This document shows positions 1 to 8,219 of a stretch of 64,000 nucleotides of DNA, in pieces. Positions within the stretch are counted from its first letter, which is position 1; each line of letters starts with the position of its first letter. Made by a program: the position numbers and the translations under genes. The notes under the pieces are model-generated. The model did no database searches and had not been told where the DNA came from. It was given only the letters and a program-made list of their open reading frames with translations. This DNA comes from Pedobacter fastidiosus. Lineage in GTDB: Bacteria > Bacteroidota > Bacteroidia > Sphingobacteriales > Sphingobacteriaceae. The stretch spans positions 203,119 to 267,118 of the forward strand of contig NZ_JACRYL010000003.1 of the NCBI RefSeq assembly GCF_014306625.1, written 5' to 3'.

Positions 1-756
1 CTTTTACTCTTGAGCCTTGGTTCGTGTCTTCACGAACCACTAAACCAATTTCGTTTCGTGGAGACACGAAACCGAGGCGATCTCTATCTCTGGTATTAAT
101 AGCAAATAAAAACCACACCAAATCCGTGTTTATCTGTGTGCATCTGTGGTTGAAACCTTTTACTCTTGAGCCTTGGCTCGTGTCTCCACAACCACTAAAC
201 CAATTTCGTTTCGTGGAGACACGAAACGAAAACCACACCAAATCCGCGTTTATCTATGTGCATCTGTGGTTGAAACCTTTTACTCTTGAGCCATGGTTCG
301 TGTCTCCACGAACCACTAAACCAATTTCGTTTCGTGGAGACACGAAACCGAGGCCATCTCTATCTCTGGTATTAGTAGCAAATAAAAATCACACCAAATC
401 CGTGTTTATCTGTGTGCATCTGTGGTTGAAACTTTTTACTCTTGAGCCTTGGCTCGTGTCTCCACGAACCACTAAACCAATTTCGTTTCGTGGAGACACG
501 AAACCGAGGCCATCTCTATCTCTGGTATTAGTAGCAAATAAAAATCACACCAAATCCGTGTTTATCTGTGTGCGTCTGTGGTCAAAAACTTTTTACTCTC
601 TGAGCTTTGGTTCGTGTCTCCACGAATCACTAAACCAATTTCGTTTCGTGGAGACACGAAACCGAGGCGATCTCTATCTCTGGTATTAGTAGCAAATAAA
701 AACCACACCAAATCCGTGTTTATCTGTGTGCATCTGTGGTTGAAACCTTTTACTCT
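1..756. repeat. Tandem array of five ~155-bp intergenic repeat units
   Basis: Five head-to-tail units start at about 1, 157, 277, 432 and 589, and a sixth is cut off at 747-756. Four units are 155-158 bp. The second is 120 bp because it lacks the stretch between the hairpin and the ACCACACCAAATCCG part. Each unit carries a hairpin with arms TTCGTGTCTCCACGAA and TTCGTGGAGACACGAA, at 21-70, 177-225, 297-346, 453-502 and 611-660. This is followed by a spacer and by a segment ending in GTGCATCTGTGGTTGAAAC. The array ends 3 bp from the dctA stop codon and continues off the left edge. An open frame runs through most of it, but it is a by-product of the repetition. The units abut without unique spacers, so this is not a CRISPR array. 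Confidence 0.9.
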
Positions 757-759
757 ACA

Positions 760-2028
760 TTAACCTTCCTCATTTTTCTCAATCATAGCTGGTTGAATGG
801 CCTTCAAATACTTCGCTTCATCAAATTGATTTTCGCTTTTAGCAATTACAATTGTTGCGATTCCATTTCCGATTACGTTAGTTATGGCTCTTGCTTCACT
901 CATAAAACGATCTACTCCAATTAAAATTGAGATGTGCTCAATCGGCATAATTTTTAAAGCGGTTAATGTTGAAACCAAAACGATAAAACCACTTCCAGTT
1001 ACACCAGCAGCGCCTTTAGACGTTACCATGAGTATAGCCAAAATGGTTAATTGTTGCCCAATGGATAAATCGACATGAAAAACCTGACAAAGAAAAATAA
1101 CCGCCATGGCTAAATAAATTGCTGTTCCGTCCAGATTAAAAGAATATCCCGTCGGTATTACCAAGCCAACAACAGATTTATCACAACCGATGGCCTCCAT
1201 TTTTTGCATCATACTTGGCAAAGCAGATTCTGATGAAGAAGTTCCTAATACGATTAAAATTTCCTGACGGATATATTTAAGGTATTGCCAAAGACTAAAT
1301 TTATAATACCTGCAGATTCCGTTTAAAACAACAAAAATAAAAAGAATACAGGTTAAATAAACCGACCCCATTAGTTTTGCCATCCCAATTATACTCTGCA
1401 ATCCATGTGTACCTATACTAAAAGCCATTCCGCCGAAAGCACCAATTGGCGCTAAGCGCATTACCACTTTCATAATTTTAAAAAGCACCTTAGAAATCTT
1501 ATCAAAAGCATTTAAAACTGAAGCTCCTTCGCCGCCCAGCTTATTTAAGCCATAACCGAATAGAATTGCAAAAAACAGGATCTGTAAAATATTCCCTTCA
1601 GCGAAAGATGCGATTACATTATGCGGAATAATATGAAGAAAAAATTCTGCCCAATTCATCTCTTTTGCCTGCTCCGCATAACCCGCAATTTTCGTAGCGT
1701 CGCCACCACCAGTTTCCATTCCAACTCCAGGCTTAAGAATATTTGCAACTAATAAGCCGATTGCAATTGCAACTGTACTTACAATTTCGAAGTACAAAAG
1801 TGCTTTCCCTCCTACCCGGCCAACCTTTTTCATATCGCCCATATGTGCAATACCCAAAACGATGGTAAAGAAAATAATTGGTGCGATTAGCATGCTAATC
1901 ATATTGATAAAGCCTTGACTAATTAATTTTGCTGTTGGAGCAAAACCAGGAAAGTAAGCGCCAACTAAGATTCCGACCGTAATGGCGACAAGAACCTGAA
2001 AAGTTAAATTGGATAGGATTGATTTCAT
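760..2028 (-). CDS. dctA: Dicarboxylate/amino acid:cation symporter, DctA type
   Basis: This inner-membrane secondary transporter of the DAACS family takes up C4-dicarboxylates such as succinate, malate or aspartate with H+ or Na+. The 422 residues are hydrophobic throughout, as expected for eight membrane helices and two re-entrant loops. Family signatures are the serine-rich hairpin TSSSESALP at about 263-271, PTGYSFNLDGT at about 292-302 and VDRFMSEARAITNVIGN at about 362-378. The last motif is closer to DctA than to GltP. The gene lies downstream of the isoaspartyl peptidase/cyanophycinase pair on the same strand, behind a terminator, so it is probably transcribed separately. Aspartate released by those enzymes would be a sensible substrate, but that link is inference. 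Its stop codon almost touches the repeat array. Confidence 0.9.
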   Translation of the reverse strand: MKSILSNLTFQVLVAITVGILVGAYFPGFAPTAKLISQGFINMISMLIAPIIFFTIVLGIAHMGDMKKVGRVGGKALLYFEIVSTVAIAIGLLVANILKPGVGMETGGGDATKIAGYAEQAKEMNWAEFFLHIIPHNVIASFAEGNILQILFFAILFGYGLNKLGGEGASVLNAFDKISKVLFKIMKVVMRLAPIGAFGGMAFSIGTHGLQSIIGMAKLMGSVYLTCILFIFVVLNGICRYYKFSLWQYLKYIRQEILIVLGTSSSESALPSMMQKMEAIGCDKSVVGLVIPTGYSFNLDGTAIYLAMAVIFLCQVFHVDLSIGQQLTILAILMVTSKGAAGVTGSGFIVLVSTLTALKIMPIEHISILIGVDRFMSEARAITNVIGNGIATIVIAKSENQFDEAKYLKAIQPAMIEKNEEG

Positions 2029-2100
2029 TAAATCAGTTTTGAAGACTGAAATATAGATTAATTTTTCCTTTGCCTAAAATTTAGATCGAGAAACTCTTGA

Positions 2101-2138
2101 AAATAAAAAAACCTGTTTCAATTTCTTAAAACAGGTTT
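2101..2138 (-). terminator. Rho-independent terminator of the cyanophycinase operon
   Basis: Inverted arms AAACCTGTTT (2109-2118) and AAACAGGTTT (2129-2138) pair perfectly across a 10-nt loop. Read on the minus strand, the hairpin is followed by a run of T. It lies just past the cyanophycinase stop codon at 2160 and separates that operon from dctA. Confidence 0.85.
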
Positions 2139-2159
2139 CAAAATATGAGATTGTTAATA

Positions 2160-3002
2160 CTATGGCTTAATATCGATTACATCGCCCGCGGTAAAAATTC
2201 CGAATTCGGCCTGATTAAACTTTAATAAGCCTTTTTCGGTCGATTTTAAATTCTTCGGACTTGCCAAGCGAATCACTTGCGAATCGCCAGCAACTGTTGC
2301 CTTATTTCCATGGACTATGATTGCTGTACTTTCATCAATCCCCACACAAACCAAATCTGGATGAGAAGCCAATGCAGAAATTAATCGATTATAGCGATTG
2401 CGCTTTAAAAAATGTTGATCGATAATTGTATTTTGAAGTAAACCCATCCCTTCGGCAAATTCGATATTTTTATCCAGAAGTTTATTAAAGGTTTCTTTAT
2501 ATACCGAATCCAGAAGTTGTTTTCCTGTTATCATGTATTTACTCATCACGGCTGCGCCAGCGCTTGTGCCTGCAATGGTAGAACCATTTTGATATGCCTT
2601 ATGAATTGCATTATACACTGGAGTATTCAAAACAGACTTCATAAATCGGGTTTGATCGCCACCCAAAATATAAATCAGCTTTGCTCCAGCTAAAGAATCG
2701 ACCCATTTTTTATCATTAACATCGTGCTTACTAAAGTTGAAATTTCTAATCGCAACGCTAGTTTGCAGTTTAAGCTGGGCAGAAATATATTTAAATCCAG
2801 TATCTGGAACTTCGCTCGCCATTGGCAAAATAATGATGTAATCGTTCGCCTTTAAATCCGCAGTTGATACCAGTTGTTTAATCAAAGCATCAGATCGATC
2901 GCCTCCTCCAATTATAAACAAATTGCCCTTAGCAGTGTTGTTTTGAGCTTTTAATCCGATTGATAAAGCGATGGTAAATAGAAATAATAAGGCTGTTTTC
3001 AT
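2160..3002 (-). CDS. Cyanophycinase-like serine peptidase (family S51), secreted
   Basis: The product belongs to peptidase family S51. Members hydrolyse cyanophycin (multi-L-arginyl-poly-L-aspartate) to beta-Asp-Arg dipeptides or cut related Asp-containing peptides. Residues 1-20 form a signal peptide ending in GLKAQ, so the enzyme is exported. GGGDRSD lies at about 32-38, YILGGDQTRF at about 111-120, and the nucleophile elbow GTSAGAA at 145-151 with predicted catalytic Ser147. DQHF and RNRYNRL motifs follow, as in cyanophycinases. The length of 280 residues is normal. The start codon overlaps the stop of the upstream isoaspartyl peptidase by one base (TAATG), which indicates translational coupling. 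An alpha-aspartyl dipeptidase-like role cannot be excluded, but the neighbour favours cyanophycin or isoaspartyl-peptide use. Confidence 0.85.
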   Translation of the reverse strand: MKTALLFLFTIALSIGLKAQNNTAKGNLFIIGGGDRSDALIKQLVSTADLKANDYIIILPMASEVPDTGFKYISAQLKLQTSVAIRNFNFSKHDVNDKKWVDSLAGAKLIYILGGDQTRFMKSVLNTPVYNAIHKAYQNGSTIAGTSAGAAVMSKYMITGKQLLDSVYKETFNKLLDKNIEFAEGMGLLQNTIIDQHFLKRNRYNRLISALASHPDLVCVGIDESTAIIVHGNKATVAGDSQVIRLASPKNLKSTEKGLLKFNQAEFGIFTAGDVIDIKP

Positions 3003-4027
3003 TATTTATAAATGTTAACTTCTATTTTACCATCAGCAGTAACCGTACCTCTGTACATTCCCTCTGTATTAAATGGCATGGCTACATTTCCCTTTTTATC
3101 CAAAGCAATTAAGCCACCATCGCCTCCCATTTTGCCAACTTTATCCAATACAATTTTAGAGGCATCAGCTACTGATAAACCTTTATATTCCATTAAATCT
3201 GAAATGGTTTTGGCCACTACATTACGAATATAAAATTCGCCCCAGCCCGTACAAGAAATACCTGCTGTTTCGTTATTGCAATAAGTTCCGGCACCAATAA
3301 TTGGCGAATCGCCAACACGTCCGTATTTTTTATTCGTCATGCCGCCGGTTGATGTTCCCGCAGCTAAGTTTCCGGCCTTATCTAATGCGACACATCCAAC
3401 GGTACCAAATTTATAATCGTGATTAATGGTTCCTAAAAGTGAAGATTTTTTACTTCCATGATCTAAAACGGCTTTGGTAGAATCTTCTTTTATCGCATCC
3501 TGCAAACCATCCCAACGTTCTTTTGTCCAAAAATATTTAGGATCAACGATTTCTAAACCTACTTCTTTGGCAAATTTATCAGCTCCATCACCAAACATCA
3601 TTACGTGTTCAGATTTTTCCATTACGGCACGAGCAGCAGAGATTGGATTTTTGATTGTTGTTACGCCTGCAACTGCACCAGCCATTAAGGTTTTTCCATC
3701 CATAATTGCAGCATCCAATTCATTGCGACCATCATGTGTAAAAACTGCGCCCTTACCTGCATTAAAATGAGGATCGTTTTCTAAAACATGAATGGTTGCT
3801 TCAACGGCATCCAAACTTGTTTTGCCTGCCTTAATTTCTGCATAACCGGCATTTAAAGCTGCAGTTAACGCAGCAACATAAGCCGCTTCCTTTTCTGGTG
3901 TCATATTCTTTTTAAGAATTGTACCCGCACCGCCATGAATTACCATGACATATTTTTTCTGCTGTGCAGAAACATTTAAAGCAGATATAAAAAAAAATAG
4001 TAAAGCAAATAGTTTTAAAGATTTCAT
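3002..4027 (-). CDS. Isoaspartyl peptidase / plant-type L-asparaginase (Ntn hydrolase)
   Basis: This threonine-type Ntn hydrolase (family T2) cleaves beta-aspartyl dipeptides and asparagine. It is made as a precursor that cuts itself before the catalytic threonine. The new N-terminus is visible in FGTVGCVALD at about 207-216, with Thr209 as nucleophile. Substrate-binding motifs follow in GRVGDSPIIGAGTYC and in TGWGEFYIR. HGGAGTI near residue 31 is the usual start of the alpha subunit. Residues 1-22 are a signal peptide ending in VSAQQ, so it should work in the periplasm. It is the first gene of a two-gene operon with the cyanophycinase. The expected pathway is polymer to beta-Asp-Arg dipeptide to aspartate plus arginine. 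The family is certain, and the natural substrate is inferred. Confidence 0.9.
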   Translation of the reverse strand: MKSLKLFALLFFFISALNVSAQQKKYVMVIHGGAGTILKKNMTPEKEAAYVAALTAALNAGYAEIKAGKTSLDAVEATIHVLENDPHFNAGKGAVFTHDGRNELDAAIMDGKTLMAGAVAGVTTIKNPISAARAVMEKSEHVMMFGDGADKFAKEVGLEIVDPKYFWTKERWDGLQDAIKEDSTKAVLDHGSKKSSLLGTINHDYKFGTVGCVALDKAGNLAAGTSTGGMTNKKYGRVGDSPIIGAGTYCNNETAGISCTGWGEFYIRNVVAKTISDLMEYKGLSVADASKIVLDKVGKMGGDGGLIALDKKGNVAMPFNTEGMYRGTVTADGKIEVNIYK

Positions 4028-4084
4028 CTTCGAATTGAGTTTAAGAAGATGTCAATTTAAGAAATTAATCGAAAAAAATAAGAT

Positions 4085-5857
4085 TTAAGAACTTTTGGCA
4101 ATCCCCTCTGATGAGAATTGGAGGTCGTAAAGCTTTTTATAATAGCCGTTTATCTTTAATAACTGCTGATGGGTTCCTCGCTCTTTAATTTCGCCCTTAT
4201 CCAGAACAATAATTTGATCGGCCTTTTGAATCGTAGATAAACGGTGTGCAATTACAATTGATGTTCTACCTTCCATTAAACTATCTATCGCCTTTTGAAT
4301 TAACAGTTCCGTTTCGGTATCTACGGATGAAGTTGCCTCATCTAAAACTAAAATTGCTGGATTATGAACCAGTGCTCGAATAAAAGAAATTAACTGCGCC
4401 TGACCAGCAGAAAGGGTTGCACCTCTTTCCATTACATTGTATTGATAACCGCCAGGCAAACGCTCAATAAATTCGTGAGCGCCAACTTTTTTAGCCGCGT
4501 TAACAACCTCTTCAAGTGTAATTTCTGGATTATTTAGAGTGATGTTATTTAAAATCGTATCCGAAAACAAAAATACATCCTGCAGTACCGTTGCAATATG
4601 GCTGCGCAAATAATCAAGTTCCAAATCTTCAATATCAATGCCGTCAACAGTAATTTCTCCCTTTTTAACTTCGTAAAAGCGATTTAGAATATTAATTGTA
4701 GATGATTTTCCTGCTCCTGTTGCGCCAACCAAGGCAATGGTTTGTCCGGCCTTTACCTCAAAAGATAAATCTTTCAATACATAATTATCGTCATTATATG
4801 CAAACCAAACATTTTTAAACTGAATGTTTCCTTCTAGTTTTTCGGGTTTTTGTGTGCCTAAATTTGGGGTACTTTCATCAGTATCCAAAACTTTAAATAC
4901 ACGTTCTGCACCAACCATTCCCATTTGAAGGGTATTAAATTTATCAGCCAGCTGGCGAATTGGCGTAAAAACCATTCCCAAATACATAATAAACTGGGTT
5001 ATAGTTCCGGGAGTAACATCAAGCGGTTTAGCCAAAATACTTTTCGAGCCATACCAAACCAATAAACCCAAAGACATTGCCGAAATTAATTCGACTACGG
5101 GGAAAAAGATAGAGTAATACCAATTGGAACGAATATTTGCATCACGATAGCGTTTATTAATCGCATTAAATTTTCTATATTCCTGCTTCTCTCTTGCAAA
5201 ATACTGTACAATTGAAACGCCTGTAATATGCTCTTGCAAGAAGGTATTTAAATTTGATACTTCGTTCCTGATTTCCTGAAAAGAAACCTTAATTGCTTTT
5301 TGAAATTTTCGAGTTGCGATAATCAGAAGCGGAATAGGCAAAAGCACAACCAAACTCAATTCCCAATCGGTATAAAGCATTACTCCAATAATTACAATAA
5401 CCTGGAGTGTATCGCCAATCATAGAAATTAATCCCTCCGAAAAAATATCGGCAATGGTTTCCAAATCAGAAACTGTTCGCGTAATTAATTGACCAATTGG
5501 CGTTTTATCGAAGTATTTAAGTCGGAGTTTAGTAATATGGTTAAATACATTTATTCTTAAATCGCGAATAACAGATTGCCCCAAAGTATTGGTTAAAAGC
5601 GTGTGGTTATATTGAATTAAAGTTTGAAGAATCAACATAAAAACCATCAGCATGGTCATATTTACCAAACCAGAATATTTGCCTGTTAAGATGTAATGAT
5701 CTAGCGTGTATTTAATTAAAAACGGACGAACGGGAGAAATTGCAGCAAGTAAAATGGTTAAAATTACCGACCAAATAAAAACGGAACGATAAGGCTTTAC
5801 GTATTGAAAAATACGTCTCAGTAATCCTGTGTTATATACGTCGCCTGTTACTGCCAT
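4085..5857 (-). CDS. ABC transporter, fused permease and ATPase (MsbA/exporter type)
   Basis: This is a half-size ABC exporter that should work as a homodimer in the inner membrane. Residues about 25-320 carry the six-helix transmembrane domain. Residues about 345-575 carry the nucleotide-binding domain: Walker A GATGAGKSS at 378-386, signature LSAGQ at 482-486, Walker B ILVLDEATSSVD at about 502-513 and the H-loop histidine at 538. At 590 residues it has normal length for the MsbA/multidrug exporter group. The signature is LSAGQ rather than LSGGQ, a tolerated variant. No partner half-transporter lies nearby and the substrate is not predictable. Lipid or drug export are the usual guesses. It ends 58 bp before the isoaspartyl peptidase start on the same strand. 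Confidence 0.9.
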   Translation of the reverse strand: MAVTGDVYNTGLLRRIFQYVKPYRSVFIWSVILTILLAAISPVRPFLIKYTLDHYILTGKYSGLVNMTMLMVFMLILQTLIQYNHTLLTNTLGQSVIRDLRINVFNHITKLRLKYFDKTPIGQLITRTVSDLETIADIFSEGLISMIGDTLQVIVIIGVMLYTDWELSLVVLLPIPLLIIATRKFQKAIKVSFQEIRNEVSNLNTFLQEHITGVSIVQYFAREKQEYRKFNAINKRYRDANIRSNWYYSIFFPVVELISAMSLGLLVWYGSKSILAKPLDVTPGTITQFIMYLGMVFTPIRQLADKFNTLQMGMVGAERVFKVLDTDESTPNLGTQKPEKLEGNIQFKNVWFAYNDDNYVLKDLSFEVKAGQTIALVGATGAGKSSTINILNRFYEVKKGEITVDGIDIEDLELDYLRSHIATVLQDVFLFSDTILNNITLNNPEITLEEVVNAAKKVGAHEFIERLPGGYQYNVMERGATLSAGQAQLISFIRALVHNPAILVLDEATSSVDTETELLIQKAIDSLMEGRTSIVIAHRLSTIQKADQIIVLDKGEIKERGTHQQLLKINGYYKKLYDLQFSSEGIAKSS

Positions 5858-5865
5858 TATCGTGT

Positions 5866-5945
5866 TTAACTGTTTAAATTGTATAAATTGGTTAATTGCG
5901 CTGTAGGTAATTCATTAATTAACCAGTTAAACAATTCACCGATTA
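5866..5945. repeat. AT-rich imperfect inverted repeat between truA and the ABC exporter
   Basis: The gap contains GTTTAACTGTTTAAATTG on the left and TTAACCAGTTAAACAATT on the right, along with GGTTAATT (5890-5897) facing AATTAACC (5917-5924). It can fold into a long imperfect hairpin. It looks like one of the intergenic repeats of this genome. It could also act as an mRNA end, but it has no clear T-run. Confidence 0.5.
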
Positions 5946-5951
5946 AGCTAA

Positions 5952-6704
5952 TTAACCCAAATAAGGATATTTAACTTTTACTAAATATAAGCCACAAGCA
6001 GGAACTGATTGACCAGCCTTACTTCGGTTTTTACTTTCTATTATGGCTTTAAAATCGTCTAAATCTATTTCGCGTTTCCCTACTCTAACCAAAGTTCCCA
6101 TTATTGCCCGCACCATGTTTCTTAAAAAGCGATCGGCTTGAATGGTAAAAACCAATCCATTTTCTACCTCTTCAAAAACTGCCTTGGTTACTTTGCAATT
6201 ATTGGTAAAGGTTTGTGTGTTGGATTTACTAAAGCAAGAAAAATCGGTATAATTTAACAACTGTTCGGCTGCATTGTTCATTAAATCAACATCCAATTTA
6301 TCTTTAAGCAGCCAAGATCGATTGAATTTAAAAGGATCTTTGTCAAAATGGATATAATATTTATATGCTCTAGCAATGGCATCAAAACGTGCATGCGCCT
6401 CATTGCTTACAGGAATTACAGTTTTTGTTGCAATTTGATACGGCAACATGGCATTAATTCCAGCTACCGATTTTATAACCTTTTCCTCCTCAATATTTTC
6501 AACATCAAAGTGCGCATAAAAATCAGTAGCGTGTACACCGGCATCGGTTCTACCACAGCCTAAGGTTTCTATAGTTTGCCTAAAATAAGTAGACATTGCC
6601 TTATCTAACAACTCCTGAACCGTTATTGCGTTAGGCTGAATTTGCCAGCCATGGTATAAGCTGCCATCATAAGAAAGCTGTATGAAATATCTTTTTTTAC
6701 TCAA
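5952..6704 (-). CDS. truA: tRNA pseudouridine synthase A
   Basis: TruA converts uridines 38-40 of the tRNA anticodon stem to pseudouridine. The N-terminal KRYFIQLSYDG, the catalytic loop GCGRTDAGVHA with its invariant aspartate, and RFLRNMVRAIMGTLVRVG near the C-terminus are all characteristic. No ATG lies just before the conserved start. An upstream in-frame ATG at 6806 would add about 34 non-conserved residues and overlap the divergent gene at 6789. I therefore prefer the TTG at 6704, which gives MSKKRYFIQL and a normal length of 250 residues. A -7-like TATTTTTG lies on this strand at 6719-6712, consistent with a very short leader. The function is secure and the start is inferred. Confidence 0.93.
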   Translation of the reverse strand: MSKKRYFIQLSYDGSLYHGWQIQPNAITVQELLDKAMSTYFRQTIETLGCGRTDAGVHATDFYAHFDVENIEEEKVIKSVAGINAMLPYQIATKTVIPVSNEAHARFDAIARAYKYYIHFDKDPFKFNRSWLLKDKLDVDLMNNAAEQLLNYTDFSCFSKSNTQTFTNNCKVTKAVFEEVENGLVFTIQADRFLRNMVRAIMGTLVRVGKREIDLDDFKAIIESKNRSKAGQSVPACGLYLVKVKYPYLG

Positions 6705-6742
6705 AGCGATGCAAAAATACTTTTTTCTTTGTATTTGATGAG

Positions 6743-6769
6743 TTGATATATTGCTTTTAAATATATTTG
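6743..6769 (+). promoter_or_regulatory. Candidate Bacteroidota promoter for the DUF4293 gene
   Basis: TATATTTG at 6762-6769 fits the Bacteroidota -7 consensus TAnnTTTG and lies 19 bp before the ATG at 6789. A TTG at 6743-6745 could serve as a weak -33 element, but the gap of 16 bp is shorter than usual. Confidence 0.4.
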
Positions 6770-6788
6770 CTTCAATTATTAAATTAAC

Positions 6789-7256
6789 ATGATACAAAGA
6801 ATACAATCTATCTGGCTTTTTTTAGCAACTCTTACGCTGATTTTAATGTTGGTTTTACCAATCGCAACAAAAGAAATTAATGGGGCTAAATCGGAAATAT
6901 ATACAAATGGCTTACATCAAAAATTTGAAGACAATAATATGTCAAGCTTAAGTGTACAGCCCTTTTTCCCATTGCTCATTACAAATATTGCCGTTGCTGC
7001 ACTGGCTTTTATTAATATTTTCAACTTCAAGAGAAGAAGTCTTCAAAAGCGAATCATCATTTTTAATATTGCAGCTATCGGTGGTTTTGCATTTTGGTGT
7101 AGTATTTATGCAAAAAAAATCCCAGGAGGTTTAGATGGAGCAAGTTTTGGAGTCGGCGCCTATTTACCAGCATTGGCAATCTTATTCTGTGTATTGGCCA
7201 TTTTTGGCATCAATAAAGATGAAAGGTTAATTCGTTCGGCTGAAAGGCTGAGGTAA
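6789..7256 (+). CDS. DUF4293 family membrane protein
   Basis: This 155-residue integral membrane protein matches the DUF4293 family, which is found in Bacteroidota and has no known function. It begins MIQRIQSIWLFLA, the typical family start. Four membrane segments are visible at about 7-27, 57-76, 86-104 and 120-139. A short extracytoplasmic loop at about 28-56 carries polar residues. The gene is divergent from truA and is followed after 26 bp by the RluA-like gene on the same strand. Confidence 0.85.
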   Translation: MIQRIQSIWLFLATLTLILMLVLPIATKEINGAKSEIYTNGLHQKFEDNNMSSLSVQPFFPLLITNIAVAALAFINIFNFKRRSLQKRIIIFNIAAIGGFAFWCSIYAKKIPGGLDGASFGVGAYLPALAILFCVLAIFGINKDERLIRSAERLR

Positions 7257-7282
7257 GTTTTCTGCCTATTATACTCAAAGTA

Positions 7283-8071
7283 ATGTCCCAATCTCCAATA
7301 GACCCATTTTTTACCTACTTTAATGAAGACCTAAACGACATTTCTATTCCAGATTATCTCAGTTTGATGGTTGAAAAGCCGCATCAACTATGTTTGTTGG
7401 CCGCCAAACAATTGCAAAGTTATTTAACTAATCAAACCGATTGGACACATAATTTTGGCTTATCAGATCAGGATAACGGTGCTATTATTGGTAAAATGTT
7501 CGGGGTTCTTGTGGTTCAAAATCAAAATAACGAAATTGGATTTCTATCTGCCTTTTCTGGCAAATTAGCGGGAAGCAATCAACACGCAAACTTTGTTCCG
7601 CCTGTTTTCGATCTGCTTACTGAAAACAGCTTTCTAAATATTGGAATGGAAGCCCTCAGCGAAATGAATCTGAAAATAAAGAGTTTAGAAGAACAAAATA
7701 ATCCAGACTTAAAAGATCAAATCCATCAATTAAAAATAGCTAGAAGAAATTATTCAGTAGTGCTTCAAAACAAAATTTTTGAACATTACCATTTTCTTAA
7801 TCAGGCTGGTGAAGAAAAAAACCTAATTGAAATTTTTAAAGATATCGGTCATAAAAACCCGCCTGCAGGGGCTGGAGAATGCGCAGCGCCAAAACTTTTA
7901 CAGTATTCTTTTTTGCATAAAATGAAGCCGATTGCGATGGCAGAATTCTGGTGGGGACAATCGCCAAAATCCAATTTCTGGAAACATGGAGATTTTTATG
8001 CCTGTTGCAAAGAAAAATGCGAACCTATTTTTAGGCACATGTTTAAAGGAATTGCCATCCAAAAAGTTTAA
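7283..8071 (+). CDS. Orphan N-terminal domain of a long RluA-family pseudouridine synthase
   Basis: The 262 residues resemble the N-terminal half of the long (about 550 residue) RluA-type RNA pseudouridine synthases of Bacteroidota and gammaproteobacteria. Recognisable parts are DWTHNFGLSD, IGKMFGVLVVQNQ, GFLSAFSGKLAGSN and FVPPVFDLLTEN early on, then a charged coiled-coil at about 120-170. Next come PPAGAGECAAPKLLQY and PIAMAEFWWGQSPKS, then a cysteine cluster in FYACCKEKCEPIFRHMF. In full-length relatives the catalytic domain (NKPAG... and RLDxxTSG motifs) follows this point. Here a stop follows within seven residues, and no catalytic remnant exists in the 148 bp before the helicase gene. 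It is either a truncated relic or a stand-alone RNA-binding domain. The family assignment comes from memory of conserved motifs. Confidence 0.65.
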   Translation: MSQSPIDPFFTYFNEDLNDISIPDYLSLMVEKPHQLCLLAAKQLQSYLTNQTDWTHNFGLSDQDNGAIIGKMFGVLVVQNQNNEIGFLSAFSGKLAGSNQHANFVPPVFDLLTENSFLNIGMEALSEMNLKIKSLEEQNNPDLKDQIHQLKIARRNYSVVLQNKIFEHYHFLNQAGEEKNLIEIFKDIGHKNPPAGAGECAAPKLLQYSFLHKMKPIAMAEFWWGQSPKSNFWKHGDFYACCKEKCEPIFRHMFKGIAIQKV

Positions 8072-8185
8072 TTGAGGCACCTCACTCCACTAATCCATCT
8101 ATAAAAAAGCTTAAGCCCTAATTTTCAAATCATTACGATTAAAAACTATTTAGTTAACTATCAGTAAAATACGGATTATTAACCT

Positions 8186-8193
8186 TACCTTTG
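8186..8193 (+). promoter_or_regulatory. -7 box upstream of the DEAD-box helicase
   Basis: TACCTTTG fits TAnnTTTG exactly and lies 27 bp before the helicase ATG at 8220, giving a leader of about 20 nt. No convincing -33 TTTG is visible upstream. Confidence 0.45.
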
Positions 8194-8219
8194 CGGCTCA
8201 ATTAAAAAATAAAAGACGA

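Noticed and set aside
24-689. A 221-codon open frame on the + strand through the tandem array
   Set aside because: It repeats with the DNA unit, has no domain character and exists because the unit length is nearly a multiple of three.
1-756. Possible CRISPR array
   Set aside because: Units are about 155 bp and abut without unique spacers, and no cas gene is present.
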